Source of the DNA: Tanytarsus gracilentus
Lineage: Eukaryota; Arthropoda; Insecta; Diptera; Chironomidae
Direction: 5' to 3'
NCBI GenBank assembly: GCA_038502055.1
Contig: JAXRKN010000036.1
Location: forward strand, 4,216,001 to 4,280,000
DNA: 64,000 bases
Below, in pieces: positions 47,464-60,463 of this stretch. The first letter of the stretch is position 1; each line of letters opens with the position of its first letter. The notes under the pieces were generated by a model. The model was not told the origin of the DNA. It made no database searches and saw only the letters and a program-made list of their open reading frames with translations. The translations under genes and the position numbers were made by a program.

Positions 47464-47819
47464 TCCAAGGCGTGGAAACTCAGCGCACAGGCTCCTCTCA
47501 ACCGCTTTTTTTCGCTTTTTTATTGCACTCCAGCGCTGATCCCCGAAAATTTTATCATTTTATCACTCTATATCTCTCTCGATCGCACTCCATCGTTGAT
47601 CCCTGCACTCCATCGATAATCCCTACACTTTATCGCTCAGAACTTCCGCCTTCCCCCCCTTGCCGGTGCCTTGGTCTGCCGCCCAACTGCCTCAACTTCC
47701 CTCATCGCAGAGGTTTGGTTCCCGCCTGTCGCTTTCCCCCCTCCTTTTCGCACTACATCGCACGACATTGCACATTCAAGCCCTCAACACTGTGGTGCGC
47801 TGAGTTTCCACGCCTTGGA
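47464..47819. mobile_element. Short terminal-inverted-repeat element (MITE-like), 356 bp
   Basis: The left end TCCAAGGCGTGGAAACTCAG (continuing CGCAC, 47464-47488) is the exact reverse complement of 47795-47819, a perfect 25-bp terminal inverted repeat. TCA at 47461-47463 is repeated at 47820-47822, a likely 3-bp target duplication; similarity continues with one mismatch into the flank. The interior is clearly richer in C and G than its surroundings and holds no transposase. It carries a 20-bp subrepeat, GCACTCCAKCGNTGATCCC-like, at 47525-47544, 47585-47604 and 47605-47624. The frames at 47410-47973 are by-products of this element. Confidence 0.8.
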
Positions 47820-50800
47820 TCATCTTCGCTATTTGAAGTCGTGTGTTAAAATTTTTAAACTTATAATGTTGACTTTAATTTTATTATATTACTTCTGGGA
47901 ACAAAATGAGATGCATGTGTTTAAACACATGAACTTTTTATACTTGTTCAATGTTAATAACATTTACTACTAAAAAACGTAACTACATTTTTAAATATTT
48001 TTATAAGTAATTTTACTAACGTTAAAGACAAGTTAAAGATGAAAAACACAGACATGAATTATTTGATATTTATTTTAGTTAGTTGTCAGTTTTTAGCTTT
48101 CAAATTACAATTTTGAACTCAGTCAATGTTTTTAAATTTTAAATTTAATTCAAATTTTTATAATCGTAATTTCAAATTTTTCTTCAATATTTTCTCATTT
48201 GCTTGAATTTCAATTTATTTTCTCCCTCGTACTAAATTCAATCAAAATCATCGCACTTTTAAAGCCGTAAAAATTTTCGTCATCATTATCATCGATGTTG
48301 CGTGATTGAAAAATTTGTTCGCACATGTGAAATTGAGTTTGCGAGGCAAAATGTCTTGAAGCAAAGATTGAAGAGAAAATCCATCTAATTTTCATCATAT
48401 CAAAAATTTCCCCTTATGTTGATGATAAAATAAAAAAATTTTGACGTCAATGAAAAATTGAGAATTTTTTAAAAACGAATTCAAAAATATATCTGAAAGT
48501 ATTTCCTCTCAACGACTCAAAATATTGATTTTTTATCCACCATTTAATTTATGAAATTTTTTTCTGAAGGAAGATTTAAATTTCTTAATGCTATTATGAT
48601 ATTTTCCTCCTTCACTCCCGCAAGCGATTGTCTCGTTCTTCAAGCACTGAAAAATATGCTATTACCCACTGCCTCAAGTACCCTCATTCGCCGCACATTC
48701 AACAAATACTAACGAGAGATTTATTTGAATTCTCTTTTCAATTTCAAACGCGAAATGAAAAGAAAAAACAAAGTAGAGAATGGAAATGAAAGTAAGTGAA
48801 AAGCTTCACTCGTCGAGAAATGTAATTGGGAAACCTACCAACTGATTGAAAATGGTAATTACTTTTTTATCTTCTGCAAATCTTTTTATTATCATTCATC
48901 CCACTCTCATTGTCTTTGTTTCATTGCGAGCGCGGAGAGATGTTTTAAAAATGCAAGAAAAGAATACAAGAAGACTTCAATTTCATTTGCTTTGTCTTAT
49001 ACCCGCCAAGTCTAAGATGTATTGAGAAGAAATTCTATAGGATTATAAAGAGATTGCAATAGGGGTGGAAAATTTCAGACACATTTTATATACAATATTT
49101 TTATATAATTTTGATAAAATAAAAAAATTAAAAAATTCAATAAAAACTTTTTTAAAAATAATCAAATTTTTCACCTTCTGTTTAAGGTAGCGCTGATTTT
49201 AATGAGACGCTTGTAATAAAACGAAGCTTAATAGGAAAAAAATAAAACTCATAAATTTTTATCGCAGATACTGTGCAGAGGAGCGGAAGGCATTTTGCAT
49301 TTAAAAGAGAGAAATTGCCGTAAAATATGTTTAAGGTTGACTTTTGGGGGTCAGGAAATCGCTTTTCTTTAAAAAAATAATCAAATCGTAAAGAGATATC
49401 GAATCAAATTACGCTCAACCGAAAAATGGCCTGGTTTTTCAATATTGCAAGGAGGATAATATAAAATTTTATGGCGCAATACTGAGCACTGCTCATTTCT
49501 TCCTCGTGTACGATATTACGTGTGGATTATAACGTTTGACAACTTCTGTGTAGGATTTAAGTGGTAAACAATTGAACTTCGGTATTGAATTTCACATCTC
49601 TCTCTCTTTCTCTAGGGCAGGAAATGCGTGTCATAAATTATTGATAGCTCAGAATCGAAGGTTGTTGTTTTCTGCTTCTTATCGTCACATAAACATTAAT
49701 ATTGCTTCGAACTTCAACCCCACGCTCAATGTCCAATAAATTGTGGATGACAATGAACACTCAGAATTGAAGATTTTAGATTTTTTCTAAAAAAGTTGAA
49801 ATTTGAAAAGTTTTTTGATTTTATGAAATTTTAGTGAAGTCGGAGTGATTCGCCCCTTGATTAAATAAAAGAAGAAAGTGAAAAAAGATTAAGAGGGGAG
49901 AAATTCAATCAATTTAATAAAGCTAGAAAATGTGGAGTATGGTTGATGTCATGGTTAATATCATTTTCGAGATTTCATTTATTATTTACTGCGAAAGCAT
50001 CTTTCAATTTTAGATTCTCCTTTGGGAGAAATAATCGATTTTTGATTTTATACAAATCCACTCATGAATTACAAAGTGGAAATTTGTTGTTGTACAAATC
50101 CATCACAAAATAGACTCAATTCCATATGCTCTCAATCCTATAACACTTAATCAGCCATGAAAATTCTCCAACCTTTTTCTCGCTCTTATTTATGATGTGT
50201 AAATTTGGTGACATTTTCCTTTTTCCGGATTTTATTCTTCTTTCCATATGTTTCAACTTCCTTTCACTTTGGATTTAAATAAATTTTTTTGTGCTCGAAT
50301 AAAAAAGAAGAAAACAAAAATTTATATTGTTCAATGGATTTATTTGACTGGCTCACGTGTCACATCAACGTGATGATATGAAGTCACATGTTACGAAACT
50401 TTTCTATTTGTTTAAAATTTTGATTAAATTTTAGCTTTTAGGTAAAGAAATAAATTTTCGCGGAACTAAATTATTTTTTTAGCAAAAAGTCAAAAATATT
50501 TTGCATTAAAAATAGGTTGAAATTTGAAAATTTAGTAAAATAGACTTGCATTCAGCTCTCTTGAAAATTTCCTCATTAGTTCTTAGAATTTTTTTTATAA
50601 TTTTTCTAGTAAAGACTCACCAAGAGAAGTTGAAAATAAAAATATGCATGAGCTCGCCATGTATTCACTCAGCTCTCATTCAAAATTTGTGGCGCATGAA
50701 AATTTAAAAAAAGGAAGACATTTTTCTCTCTCTTTTCCTTTCATGCTTAAATTTGCGAGTATATGCTCGCTGAAGTGCTCATTAAATATGTAACAAGCTA

Positions 50801-53800
50801 CAATTTTCTCTCTTCGACTTCAGGAAGTGAGTTCCGGAAGCTTGTTATCATTTGTGACATGCATAAAAGTATGAAACGCCTCTCTGCAATTACGTCAATA
50901 CGTGATGCATAAAATTTTAATTACAGTAATATTGTTGACATCGCGCGCTGTTGAGTTAAATTGAGGATGTTGTGTCAAATCAGCGATCATTTTTTTCTTC
51001 TCAGATTTTACTTAAATTTATTTAATAAAAATTTTCTCCAAAAAAAATTGCAAATCTAAAATTTCTGAACGATTAAACTTTCCATAAAACCAAGTTACCT
51101 TCTTCTTTCTTTCCCTTTCACCGCTTTTGATGCGATTGAATTAGTGAGATAAATTGAAAAAGTTGGCAAAGAAAATTCATCATCGCTACACCACTTGAAG
51201 TTTTGAAGCGAAAGAAAAAAGTGTGGGTTAAGATTGCAGAGTGATTGTGTGTGTTTGTATGTAGGATGGGAGGTGTCGAAATGGAGGAATTGATAAAACG
51301 AATCGCAAATTACTTTGATTTGATTTTTCAATTCATTTTCGTTCGTCGTCAAAGATGCCTTCTAGACGCCCGCACCCGCTTTTTTGACAAATAAATTGAG
51401 ATTACGGCACTCAATTGAGTTTTTCCTTTTTCTTTTCCTCGTTCAATTTTTATTTTCTCTCTCGACAACATTTTTTTTGCCTTTTATTGGCATCATTAAT
51501 GAGCTTCATATTGAGGTTTGCACTCTCTGTAGAGTTTATACACTTTCTCAATTTCCTCTCGGTTACGGAAAGAGCAAATAATGATCGTCAATATTAAACA
51601 TTGGAAATTGTGATTTATTTTTAGCGTTTTATTTTATTTTTTAAGTTTTTGAGGTAGGAAAGACTCAACTAAAATCAATACATGGGGATATTAATGTAAT
51701 CAACTTTGATTCGATGGAAATTCATTACAAAAGAACTTTTTTGAAATATCTCTGCAAAATTTCAATTACGAATGCGCCAAAAGACTCTTCTTCAATTTTA
51801 TCTCCAACTCTTTAAATAATGTCCTAATTTTCATCAATAATTGAGTTGAATTTTGTGGGCTATAGATGAAAAAAGTTTTTTCCCTCAACTCCCAAATGGA
51901 GTTCTCAAAACTTTTTCCTCTACCTTTTTCTTTAGCCACCTACAAAAAAAATATAAAAGAAAACGTGATGAAGAAAAACCTTTTCTGCAAACACAAAATT
52001 TAATGGGTTCGCATCTGAAAAAAGTAAAAACTTTGATTTTCCTTTTAAAAAGCAGAAAAAGTTAATTATATTGTTCCATTTCACATTTTAGCTGACAAAT
52101 AATTAATGAACTGGAAAAGGTTAAGCTCTTTAAGATGTTTGCTTTGAGTTGGTGTGTGCCTGCCATTGACAGTTTATTCTCTCACACTCTCCATCATTCA
52201 CGCATTTCATGGATTCTCCTTTTTTCGATGAATCGGATGAGTGACGTTAAGGACTCATTGCTTGCTTCTCCAAAACGTTAGTTAAGAACGATTTATGGAC
52301 TTTTTCGCTGAATGAATTTTACTTAATGATCAAAGCTCTTGATGCTTATTTTTACGTCGAAGAAGAGCTTAATGCCAATGAAACTGATTTTGTTGATTTT
52401 ATGTCAGATTAAGTAATAATGGAATTTTTGAGGCTGCTAATTTTTGGATTTTTTTATAAATTAAATTTAGGAAAGCACTTCAAGGTGAGCTTTAAGGCAC
52501 CTAAAAGGAACCCTTTTGAGAGGTAATAAAATCGCTCGAAACGTCAAGTGTTCATCCATTGAGATAAATTCTCAAATATCATCGGCCCACACTTCCAATG
52601 GTACCTTTATACAATTTTCGTCATCGTTGTTAAGCGCCGTAAAAAGGACATGTTCATTTTTATCGTTCATCGGGAGCTGAATAAATGTTTAATGCTTTCA
52701 TGACCCTTCCTCGATGAGACCTTTAATACCTTATTTTGGTGTGCTAAAAATAGAAAATTAAGATGACATCTACATGTTTAAATGAATATTTCAACAGGTT
52801 TAAAAAGGGATATAGAAAGGATTAAAATTGTGCCGGCAAGGAATTTTCAATTTTGCTCATTTTTAGACGCTTGAACTCATAAAAGTGATTTTTATGGTCA
52901 TAAAAATTCATCTCGCAAATGGACGATGACAATTTTTCTTTTTTTTATGCTCCCCATCGTCATACATGCACTCTTTATTGATATTGCATGCTATGACTTG
53001 GAGATATGGATTAGATCCCTCTCTCACTCTCCTTTTTTTACGACTGTCATCTTGTATAATGAAAATGAGCCATTTTGCGTCGTTAAATCTTTGACATTCT
53101 TAAACACAATTTCATCTGCGGAGGGTTTTGAAACAAAATGTGTAAAGCATGCAACGATAATTCTCAACATTTATGGCTTTTCATCTTAAAACGAAAGAAT
53201 ATGCTCACTCTATGGCACGACTATAAACTCCTTCATGTGTGCATAGTTTTTTTCGCTCTCGCTGTAATTTATAGCTTCATACAAACATGTATGACTTATA
53301 GAAAAGAATGTTGAGATTACAGGCAATTTAACGGTCTTGTTTATAAAGTCATTTTGTCATCGTCGCCCCTTTCCATCTCGCCACACACATCGCGGATGTG
53401 TCGTATGATTTTCAAGTGCTTCTGATAACTCAATTTAGTGGAAGGAATGACAATGCTAAAATTTTATGTATGCACATTCCTTTTGCGTGTTCACGAAGCA
53501 TTTAAGTTGAGGTGGAGGGGTTGAAAAGAGCAAATAAGAAATTTTATCTCCAGCTCGGTAAGAAATTTCTGCGGATATGAAAAACAACAGAAGTGCGAGT
53601 GTCTTGAATAGATTTGCTTCGCTTATCTTTCCATTTGAGAAATTACAACCTCAATTAAATAATTTTAGGGTGGAAAAATATTTTTCATGCTTAAATTAAT
53701 TTCAAAGTCTTATAAATTTTTAAAGTAATTCAGAAAGATTCGTCGAAAGTCATTTGCCAATTAAATGCTGATAAACACGTCCGATGCTAAATATTTACTA

Positions 53801-54000
53801 CAATAATATCCATCCATGAGAAACTAAATCGATTCTTGACGATTATTGTCTAAATATATGCGAGGAATTTACATTTAAAATTACCATCAGACTCGCCATG
53901 GCACAACTCACACAGTTCTACTCTCTCGCAATCGTCCGGAATTCAATAGAAAAACTTTCCGGTCATCCTAATGGACAGGATGCTTTTAGTGTCCATCAAT

Positions 54001-54020
54001 ACACACACACACACACACAC
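54001..54020. repeat. (AC)n microsatellite
   Basis: Ten uninterrupted AC units, followed by ATATATT. A second, shorter CA run lies near 54206-54220. Confidence 0.9.
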
Positions 54021-57000
54021 ATATATTGAAGTAGATTACAGGGTTATAAGATGCGGAGCGTAGAAGTTGAAGTTAACTAACCGTTTCTGCATTTTCGGAA
54101 GAAGATGAAGCGAAAAACTCAATTTCGTGTTTGGGGGAGCTTAAAGCAACATTCCTTGGAAATTGATTTATGTTTACTGTTCCATTATGACTTCTATCTA
54201 AATGTGTACACACACACACAATATCAAAATCATGCAGTAATACGAAGCAACTATCACGCCTTGTAGTGCTGTAGCGCTGGTCTTATGGGCTTAGAGTTGT
54301 AATGCTTCAGAAAATGTTATTTTGCTTTAATAGCAATTTTTTTTGTTGGGCAAGATGTAATAAAATTATAATTTTTTCTTGCAGTGATCCCAAAGGGTCT
54401 GACACTATGTTACGTGAGCCTCTAACGAATGATTTCAGTACAATGTATTAGCTTGAAGATACAAAATAGCTTTTTCATCCCGCTCACTCTCAGAAGGTTT
54501 CGATCTGCAATCACATTACTGTTAGAAGCACTATCGATTCGCAATAAATATTTACGATTCACAATTGAGAAAGAGAATATAGGCAGCATAAAGGAAGAAA
54601 AATTACTTTGAGTAGAGCTGAAAGATTTTACTTTGTGGGATGAAGATTTAATTTGATGTTCCTTTAATTTAATAAACTTAATTGAGGAGAATTAAATTTT
54701 GAATTTTGTTTTAAATAATTTTTAAATTCTTTTTCGTTCAAGTTGTGAAATCGATATATTTTTCAAAGGTCCACAATGAATCCTCTTTAGAGCTCATGCA
54801 GTAAAAGATTGAAGAAAAAATATTTCAAAACTCAACTTGAGATGTTCATGATCGTATATATTTATAAATTGTGCTTTTGAGAGCAATAAAATATGCATAA
54901 CTCATTTTCTCTCCTCTCAAAATCGATTGAATCATGAATATTAAGGCAATATGGGAAGTAATGGTCTTTCATCAATATTTCTCAAGCATATAAGGTTCAA
55001 ATTTATGAACCCTCACAGCGAATAAAGTCATTCAATTTTGTGTGAAAATTTGAGTTCATTTGAGCACCTTTACAAAGTATATACAAAACCATATTCCTGC
55101 CATTCATTCGTATTTAAATTGACTTTCGCTAGTTTTCCCCCTTTTCTGTATCGAACCACGACTTCACTTCATTCATTCACTGCATAGAAGCAGCAAAAAA
55201 TTAATTTTATTGCACTGCAAATTGCAAAGTTTTCAGCTGAAGCTTGACGAAAAAAAGTTTCACGTTGAATGTGTGCATTAGCATTTTTATTTCAAGTGGG
55301 AGAGACAAGAATATTATTTAAATCACATTTTATGCATTAAATTATTAGTTTTTTGTGTACGGCTGCTTAGTGACTAAATTTATATGAAATGAACATCAGA
55401 AAAATATGTTTAGGAAAAAGTCAGACAAATAATTTTGTTTTTCAGAGAATGAACATGGTGAATGTGAAGTGGCTTTGTTTGAAACAAAATTTGAACATTC
55501 TAAAAAACAAAATCAAAGGTTGGAACACCAAGATTAACATTTGGATAAAGTTAAAATTTTAAAACTAAATAGAGAGTGCCCTAATTTATTGTCTCAAAAG
55601 CCATAAAAACTTTAAAGATGTCATCATCCTTTAGTGTCAAAATTAAGAAACTTTCTTCTACATGTGAAGCTCACAAAGTCAACGTAATTTGAATTATGAC
55701 ATTAAAATTTCCCCTCATTTCTCAAAAATTTATTTTTCCTGCACAGGAAGTCGACATGGCAAAAATTAATAGAAAATGTATGCATAATTTAATTTATTAT
55801 TTCCGGCAACAACAGAATGTGGAGCATTTTAAAATATATATCGTACACTGGCAGTATGTACTGCGGTAGTTGTGGCGAAAACATAAAGCATGCATATGAA
55901 CAATTTTCCTGTTTTATAGTCATTGTCGTCACCCCCACACATGAGCGGAAAAACCACGTTTTAAGTTCACAAATCATCTTATAACAGTAGACATTGTCTT
56001 TAGTATATATTTTCCGGAAATGAATTTAAATTTTTCTAATGAATATTGTAAGTAGATACACAACTATAAGTTCCATATGAACATCATTGGAAAATATTTT
56101 ATGGAGGCAAAAGTTGTCTAATTAAATTTAATTTCCCCAATATTGTAAACGAAAACTTTATAAGTCAGTGTCGTTTAAGTTCTTCGTGATGTACTCGAAT
56201 AAACAATTTAGCATTTTGTGAAGCGGAATTTAAAAACATCCATAAACATGACGTTAATGTTTGAACATATTTCGAGACATTTTTTTCTTGTTTTCAGTTG
56301 CAGTTTTTGCGTTGGTTAAAAGATTTTTTTAGAGTCAATGTTTATGTTTTCGTTCAACTTATGAACAACATCTTGAACATCTTTCGTAAAAAATATTCGA
56401 GAAAAACTTGTCATCTTTCGTGAAAAAAAATACAGTAACAGTTTGGAACGAAAACTAATTAAGATTAAAAAAGTGATTCAGGGTTGTTGGGGATTAAATT
56501 TTGCAAAACTTGACTCTTTTATTGCCAATTAAAACCTGTATATTTTTCATATAATCAACTTCTTGAGCATATCTCGGTGCACTTCGCTCTTAGTTCCTTC
56601 ATTACCATAAAACATAACTAATTTTCTTCTCTTTTGCATTCAGTTGCACCTGCATTAACCAGCAAGCTGGGTTGTCGCAGAAGCTTGTCATCAAATGAAT
56701 TGTGAATGTCTCGACCTGCTCTGCAAGTATAAAATTTCTATCTCTTAGGGCGTGTGAAGGCATTCAAATTTTAGGTTTTCTAAAAATTAATACAAGGAAC
56801 TTCAACTTTAAATGCACGCCCTCGGTCGATAAGCAAAATTAGCATCTTACGGTAGAAGCAGTTGATAAGATGAAATATTTGCATCTGCATTGTCCTTTAG
56901 CACTTAATTTATCCTTCTTTTGCAGCATATTTTCACTCCTTTCCTTTCCTCCATTGACATAATCCTGTTCTCCTCCTTTTTCATTCTTCTTATCACGTGG

Positions 57001-59561
57001 CAATAAAATTTCTTTTCATATCCTCTCTCGCTTCATCGATACATAATGATGTTATTTCATTCTAGCTCTAGAAAAACGTGCATTGCACAAAGAGTTTCGA
57101 ATTTCCTTTGTTTCCTCGCCTCCCACTTTCATTTACTAATATGTCGACAATTCGCTTTGTTGTTCAATACTTTTGTGATGAAAAAATATTTTTTTTTTCT
57201 TAATTAAAGTTGAACTTTGAGTTTATATTGAAAACAATATAATGAAGTCAATTTTTTGTGACATGTCACAGGAATTTAATCAAACTTCTTTTCCTCTCTG
57301 GAATTATGATCCAATCATTGCCACTTCACATCTCTCATTGGGAATTTTACATTGTATTCAACTTTTATAGTTTTCTATTCAATAAAATCGTAAAATTGTA
57401 TTTTCTCATGTGGCACGTTCAAAGTAATTCCAATGAGCTTTTCCTCAAGAAATAAAACTCTTTGCCTTGAACTTTTCCGAATGTGTGTGTAAAAAAATGT
57501 GCCAACACTCGATCGAGTAAAATCGAGTGAAGCATATGCGAATGAATGACGTAAAACATAATGGCAAGTACCTTTTCACATCTATATATGAAAGACGATA
57601 ACAATTTTCTTCCATATTTATTTCCATCATCTATGAGGGACAGCAGTCGCTGTGTTCAGAGAGTGAACAAGTGGCGATAAAATTACATTTATTTCTATAT
57701 CTCTTGTCTATTATACTCAATAATGTGCCATTTAATTGAATTAAAGCACAAGGAGGAAAAAAATATGTGACACAAGTTAAGTTTAGATTTTCATACTTTT
57801 CTGAATTTTTTTAAACTAAATTGCAGTCTTTCAAAAGATCATAAATTTTATGTCTCATTCTTTTAAAAAAAATTTTGCACGTGAAATTTTTATTTCCCTT
57901 TTCAGTTTAGATGAATTTAAACTAGGGACTGTAAGTCTTAATTAAGTGAATCAGAAAAGGAAAAGTTGGGGTTAAAAATATATTTTTTGTTGTTGTATGC
58001 TCCTAAATGCAAGAGTGGGAGGTTCATAATAGAAAAAAAGGATTCGTAGATTGAATTTATTTTTTCCTCTTCTTTTTGTATTCATTCATTCATTCGTGCA
58101 CACATTTTTTGTGTCAAATTCGAGAGGTAGATTGGACAGTATAAGAAGGGAGAAGTTTAATTTGATTGTAACAAAATTTTACTTGTCATTGCCATTCTAA
58201 ATTTCAGCAACATGCTAAAGAGATTTCGTACCTGGAGTAGTTTTGTAACTTTATCAGACATTTGTTTTAGACAAAAGGACTATAATGAAAAGCAATTCCA
58301 GTGTTCCATTTGATCAGACTGAAGTGAGGGTGGAACAAAATTACAAGCAATAAATTTCAATTTCAACAAACGATTGGTCTGTTTGCAGACGGTAATGAAA
58401 ACATACGAAAAAACTACATTCAATGGAAGTAAAAGTGTTTTCACAACTTGTCACTCATTTTTTACAATTCACATTGAAATGCATTTGAAACTTTTTCAGG
58501 AGTGAAAAAAATTTGTCGTTGAACAAAACGAGAATTTAAACATTTTTACAGTTCTTTGTGCAAGCATTTTTGTTTTCCGCTTAAAAAAATTCAATGGATT
58601 TTTTTTAGTTGAAAATGTTAAAAATTTGTTTTTCCGCGTTCCAAAAAAATATTTTTTACTATAAGTTTTTAGGTTGAAAATTAAAAACCAGATAAATAAA
58701 TTAATGCTTTGAAGCATTTTCTACCAGCACATTTTAAAATTTTATTTACAAACCCATTCATCAAAAGTTGTTTAACTTTCGTTACAAATTAGTATTTATA
58801 AAAAATAAAAATTGCCTTGTTTGCATAAAATATTTTCAATTTTCCAGCCCGACAGCCGTGATGTATAGTATTTTTCTTGCCATCATAATCATCATGATAA
58901 AATAAATGAATGAATGATGAGTAATGAACGCATTAGTTCATTATCTTCCATTACAATATGATACCATAAAATCATGATGTGAATGTACACAATGATGGCG
59001 AAAGTGAGCGAAGTTGAAGCGAGAACGGAGAGAGATAAGGGTATGAAAATTAATTTCATAATTGAATTCCCGCTTCCTTTACTCCTCTTCAACTCTTTCG
59101 AGGATATGTCTGCTGTTTGATTTGATTATGCCGCTCACAAAATTGATTTAGTCTAATTAATTTAACTCTTACATACATAAAATCCTTGCGATTGGATGTC
59201 GCAAAGCCGCAGGTGTGGACTTTTAGATTTTATAAAAAAAATGTTGACTCTAAAAATTAAAATAAATTTATCAAAGAATAAATAAAAAATTAAAAATCAG
59301 TTTCGCCTCCTTAAACTGTTGCCCTTGGCTCTTTTCAAGTGAGTAAAATATTGAAAAGTTTAACGCTTGATATTCAAATTAACTCTTTTACTTTGTATGA
59401 AGACTTTAAAGCTACGACGACAAAATTTTAGTAACTGATGATGAAGTGAATTAATTGAATTCATGAGAGGCAGCGATCAAAATTCTGTTGTTTAACTTGT
59501 TTACGAAATATTCCTACAAAAGTTATAGTTTAATCTAAAAGATGAAAATTGCATAGATTGA

Positions 59562-59569
59562 AAAATTCT
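59562..59569. repeat. Left target-site duplication of the hAT-like element
   Basis: AAAATTCT, identical to 60456-60463 on the other side of the element. Eight bases is the duplication length made by hAT transposases. Confidence 0.85.
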
Positions 59570-60455
59570 CAGGGGGCGAGCGACTAGTATATAAATTTTA
59601 TATACTTTATATACCTCAAAAATATAAAAATATAAATGAGAAATATAAAAATATAAATTTATTTAAAAATATAAATTGATATTTTATATACTTTATATAC
59701 TTTTTGTTTGTTTCTTAACGACAAAAAAAATTTTAAATTGCATTTCGAGCATTTGGATCTCAATTTAAGCACTAAATCTTTGTTCGAATGGCTATCAAAT
59801 CCATCGCTGGATCATAGTTCTACTGGATCTCAATTCCAGACTTCCAGCACTAAATCTTAAAACTGCTGGATCTCACTTCCAGAGCTGGATCTTAGTTCCA
59901 ATGGATCTCAATTTAAGCACTAAATCTTTGTTCGAATGGCTATCAAATCCATCGCTGGATCTTAGTTCTACTGGATCTCACTTCCAGCACTAAATTTTAA
60001 AACTGCTGGATCTCACTTCCAGAGCTGGATCTTAGTTCAAATGGATCTCAATTTAAGTTCTGAATCTAGTTCGAATGGTTATCAAATCCATCGCTTGATT
60101 TTACTTCTACTGGATCTCACTTCCAGACTTCCTGCACTAAATCTTAAAACTACTGGATCTCATTTCCAGAGCTGGATCTTAGTTCCAATGGATCTCAATT
60201 TAAGTTCTGAATCTAGTTCGAATGGTTATCAAATCCATCGCTTGATTTTACTTCTACTGGATCTCACTTCCAGCTTTAAATTTTAGTTGAAAAGTCACAA
60301 TATAGAGTAAATTCCGATCGAAAAGTATATAAAAATATAAAAATATAAAAAATATAAAAAATATAAAAATATAAATGAGGTATATAAAAATATAAAAATA
60401 TAAATTTTAGATTTTTATATACCCAAAAAATTTATATCCAAGTCGTCCGCCCCTG
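59570..60455. mobile_element. Non-autonomous hAT-like element, 886 bp, with internal minisatellite
   Basis: The left end CAGGGGGCGAGCGACTAGTA (then TATAAATTTT) and the right end, read in reverse complement, CAGGGGCGGACGACTTGGA (then TATAAATTTT) form imperfect terminal inverted repeats starting CAGGGG, as in many hAT elements. Perfect 8-bp duplications flank it. Inside each end are mirror-image arms of TATAAAAATATAAA repeats, and the middle is a tandem array of about 145-bp units. There is no transposase; it would have needed one supplied in trans. The intact duplication and ends suggest a fairly recent insertion. Confidence 0.85.
59751..60275. repeat. Internal tandem array of ~140-150-bp units in the hAT-like element
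   Basis: The phrase TGGATCTCAATTTAAG begins near 59752, 59902, 60042 and 60189, each followed by TTCGAATGGYTATCAAATCC and CTACTGGATCTCA with few changes. The units are themselves built from shorter CTGGATCT- and CTTCCAG-containing repeats. The frame 60041-60286 is a by-product. Confidence 0.85.
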
Positions 60456-60463
60456 AAAATTCT
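60456..60463. repeat. Right target-site duplication of the hAT-like element
   Basis: AAAATTCT, matching 59562-59569 exactly. Confidence 0.85.

Larger units (their letters stand above)
47823..59569. other. 11.7-kb gene-poor region
   Basis: No supported coding frame. It is A+T-rich with frequent ATTCATTCATT, TGCAT and pyrimidine-tract runs. Two short + strand segments have good splice signals on both sides (54385-54413 and 56644-56726) but no long frame. It could be intergenic regulatory DNA or introns of a long transcription unit that continues to the right. Confidence 0.45.

Noticed and set aside
47410..47973. Overlapping frames of 69-125 codons, Pro/Arg-rich
   Set aside because: They start and end within or just beside the inverted-repeat element and owe their openness to its higher C+G content.
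52926..53189. 87-codon frame starting with a signal-peptide-like hydrophobic run
   Set aside because: T-rich DNA makes such hydrophobic starts by chance; no splice, promoter or family support.
60041..60286. 81-codon frame repeating the peptide DLNLSSESSSNGYQIHRLIL
   Set aside because: It is the translation of the tandem units of the hAT-like element, not a gene.
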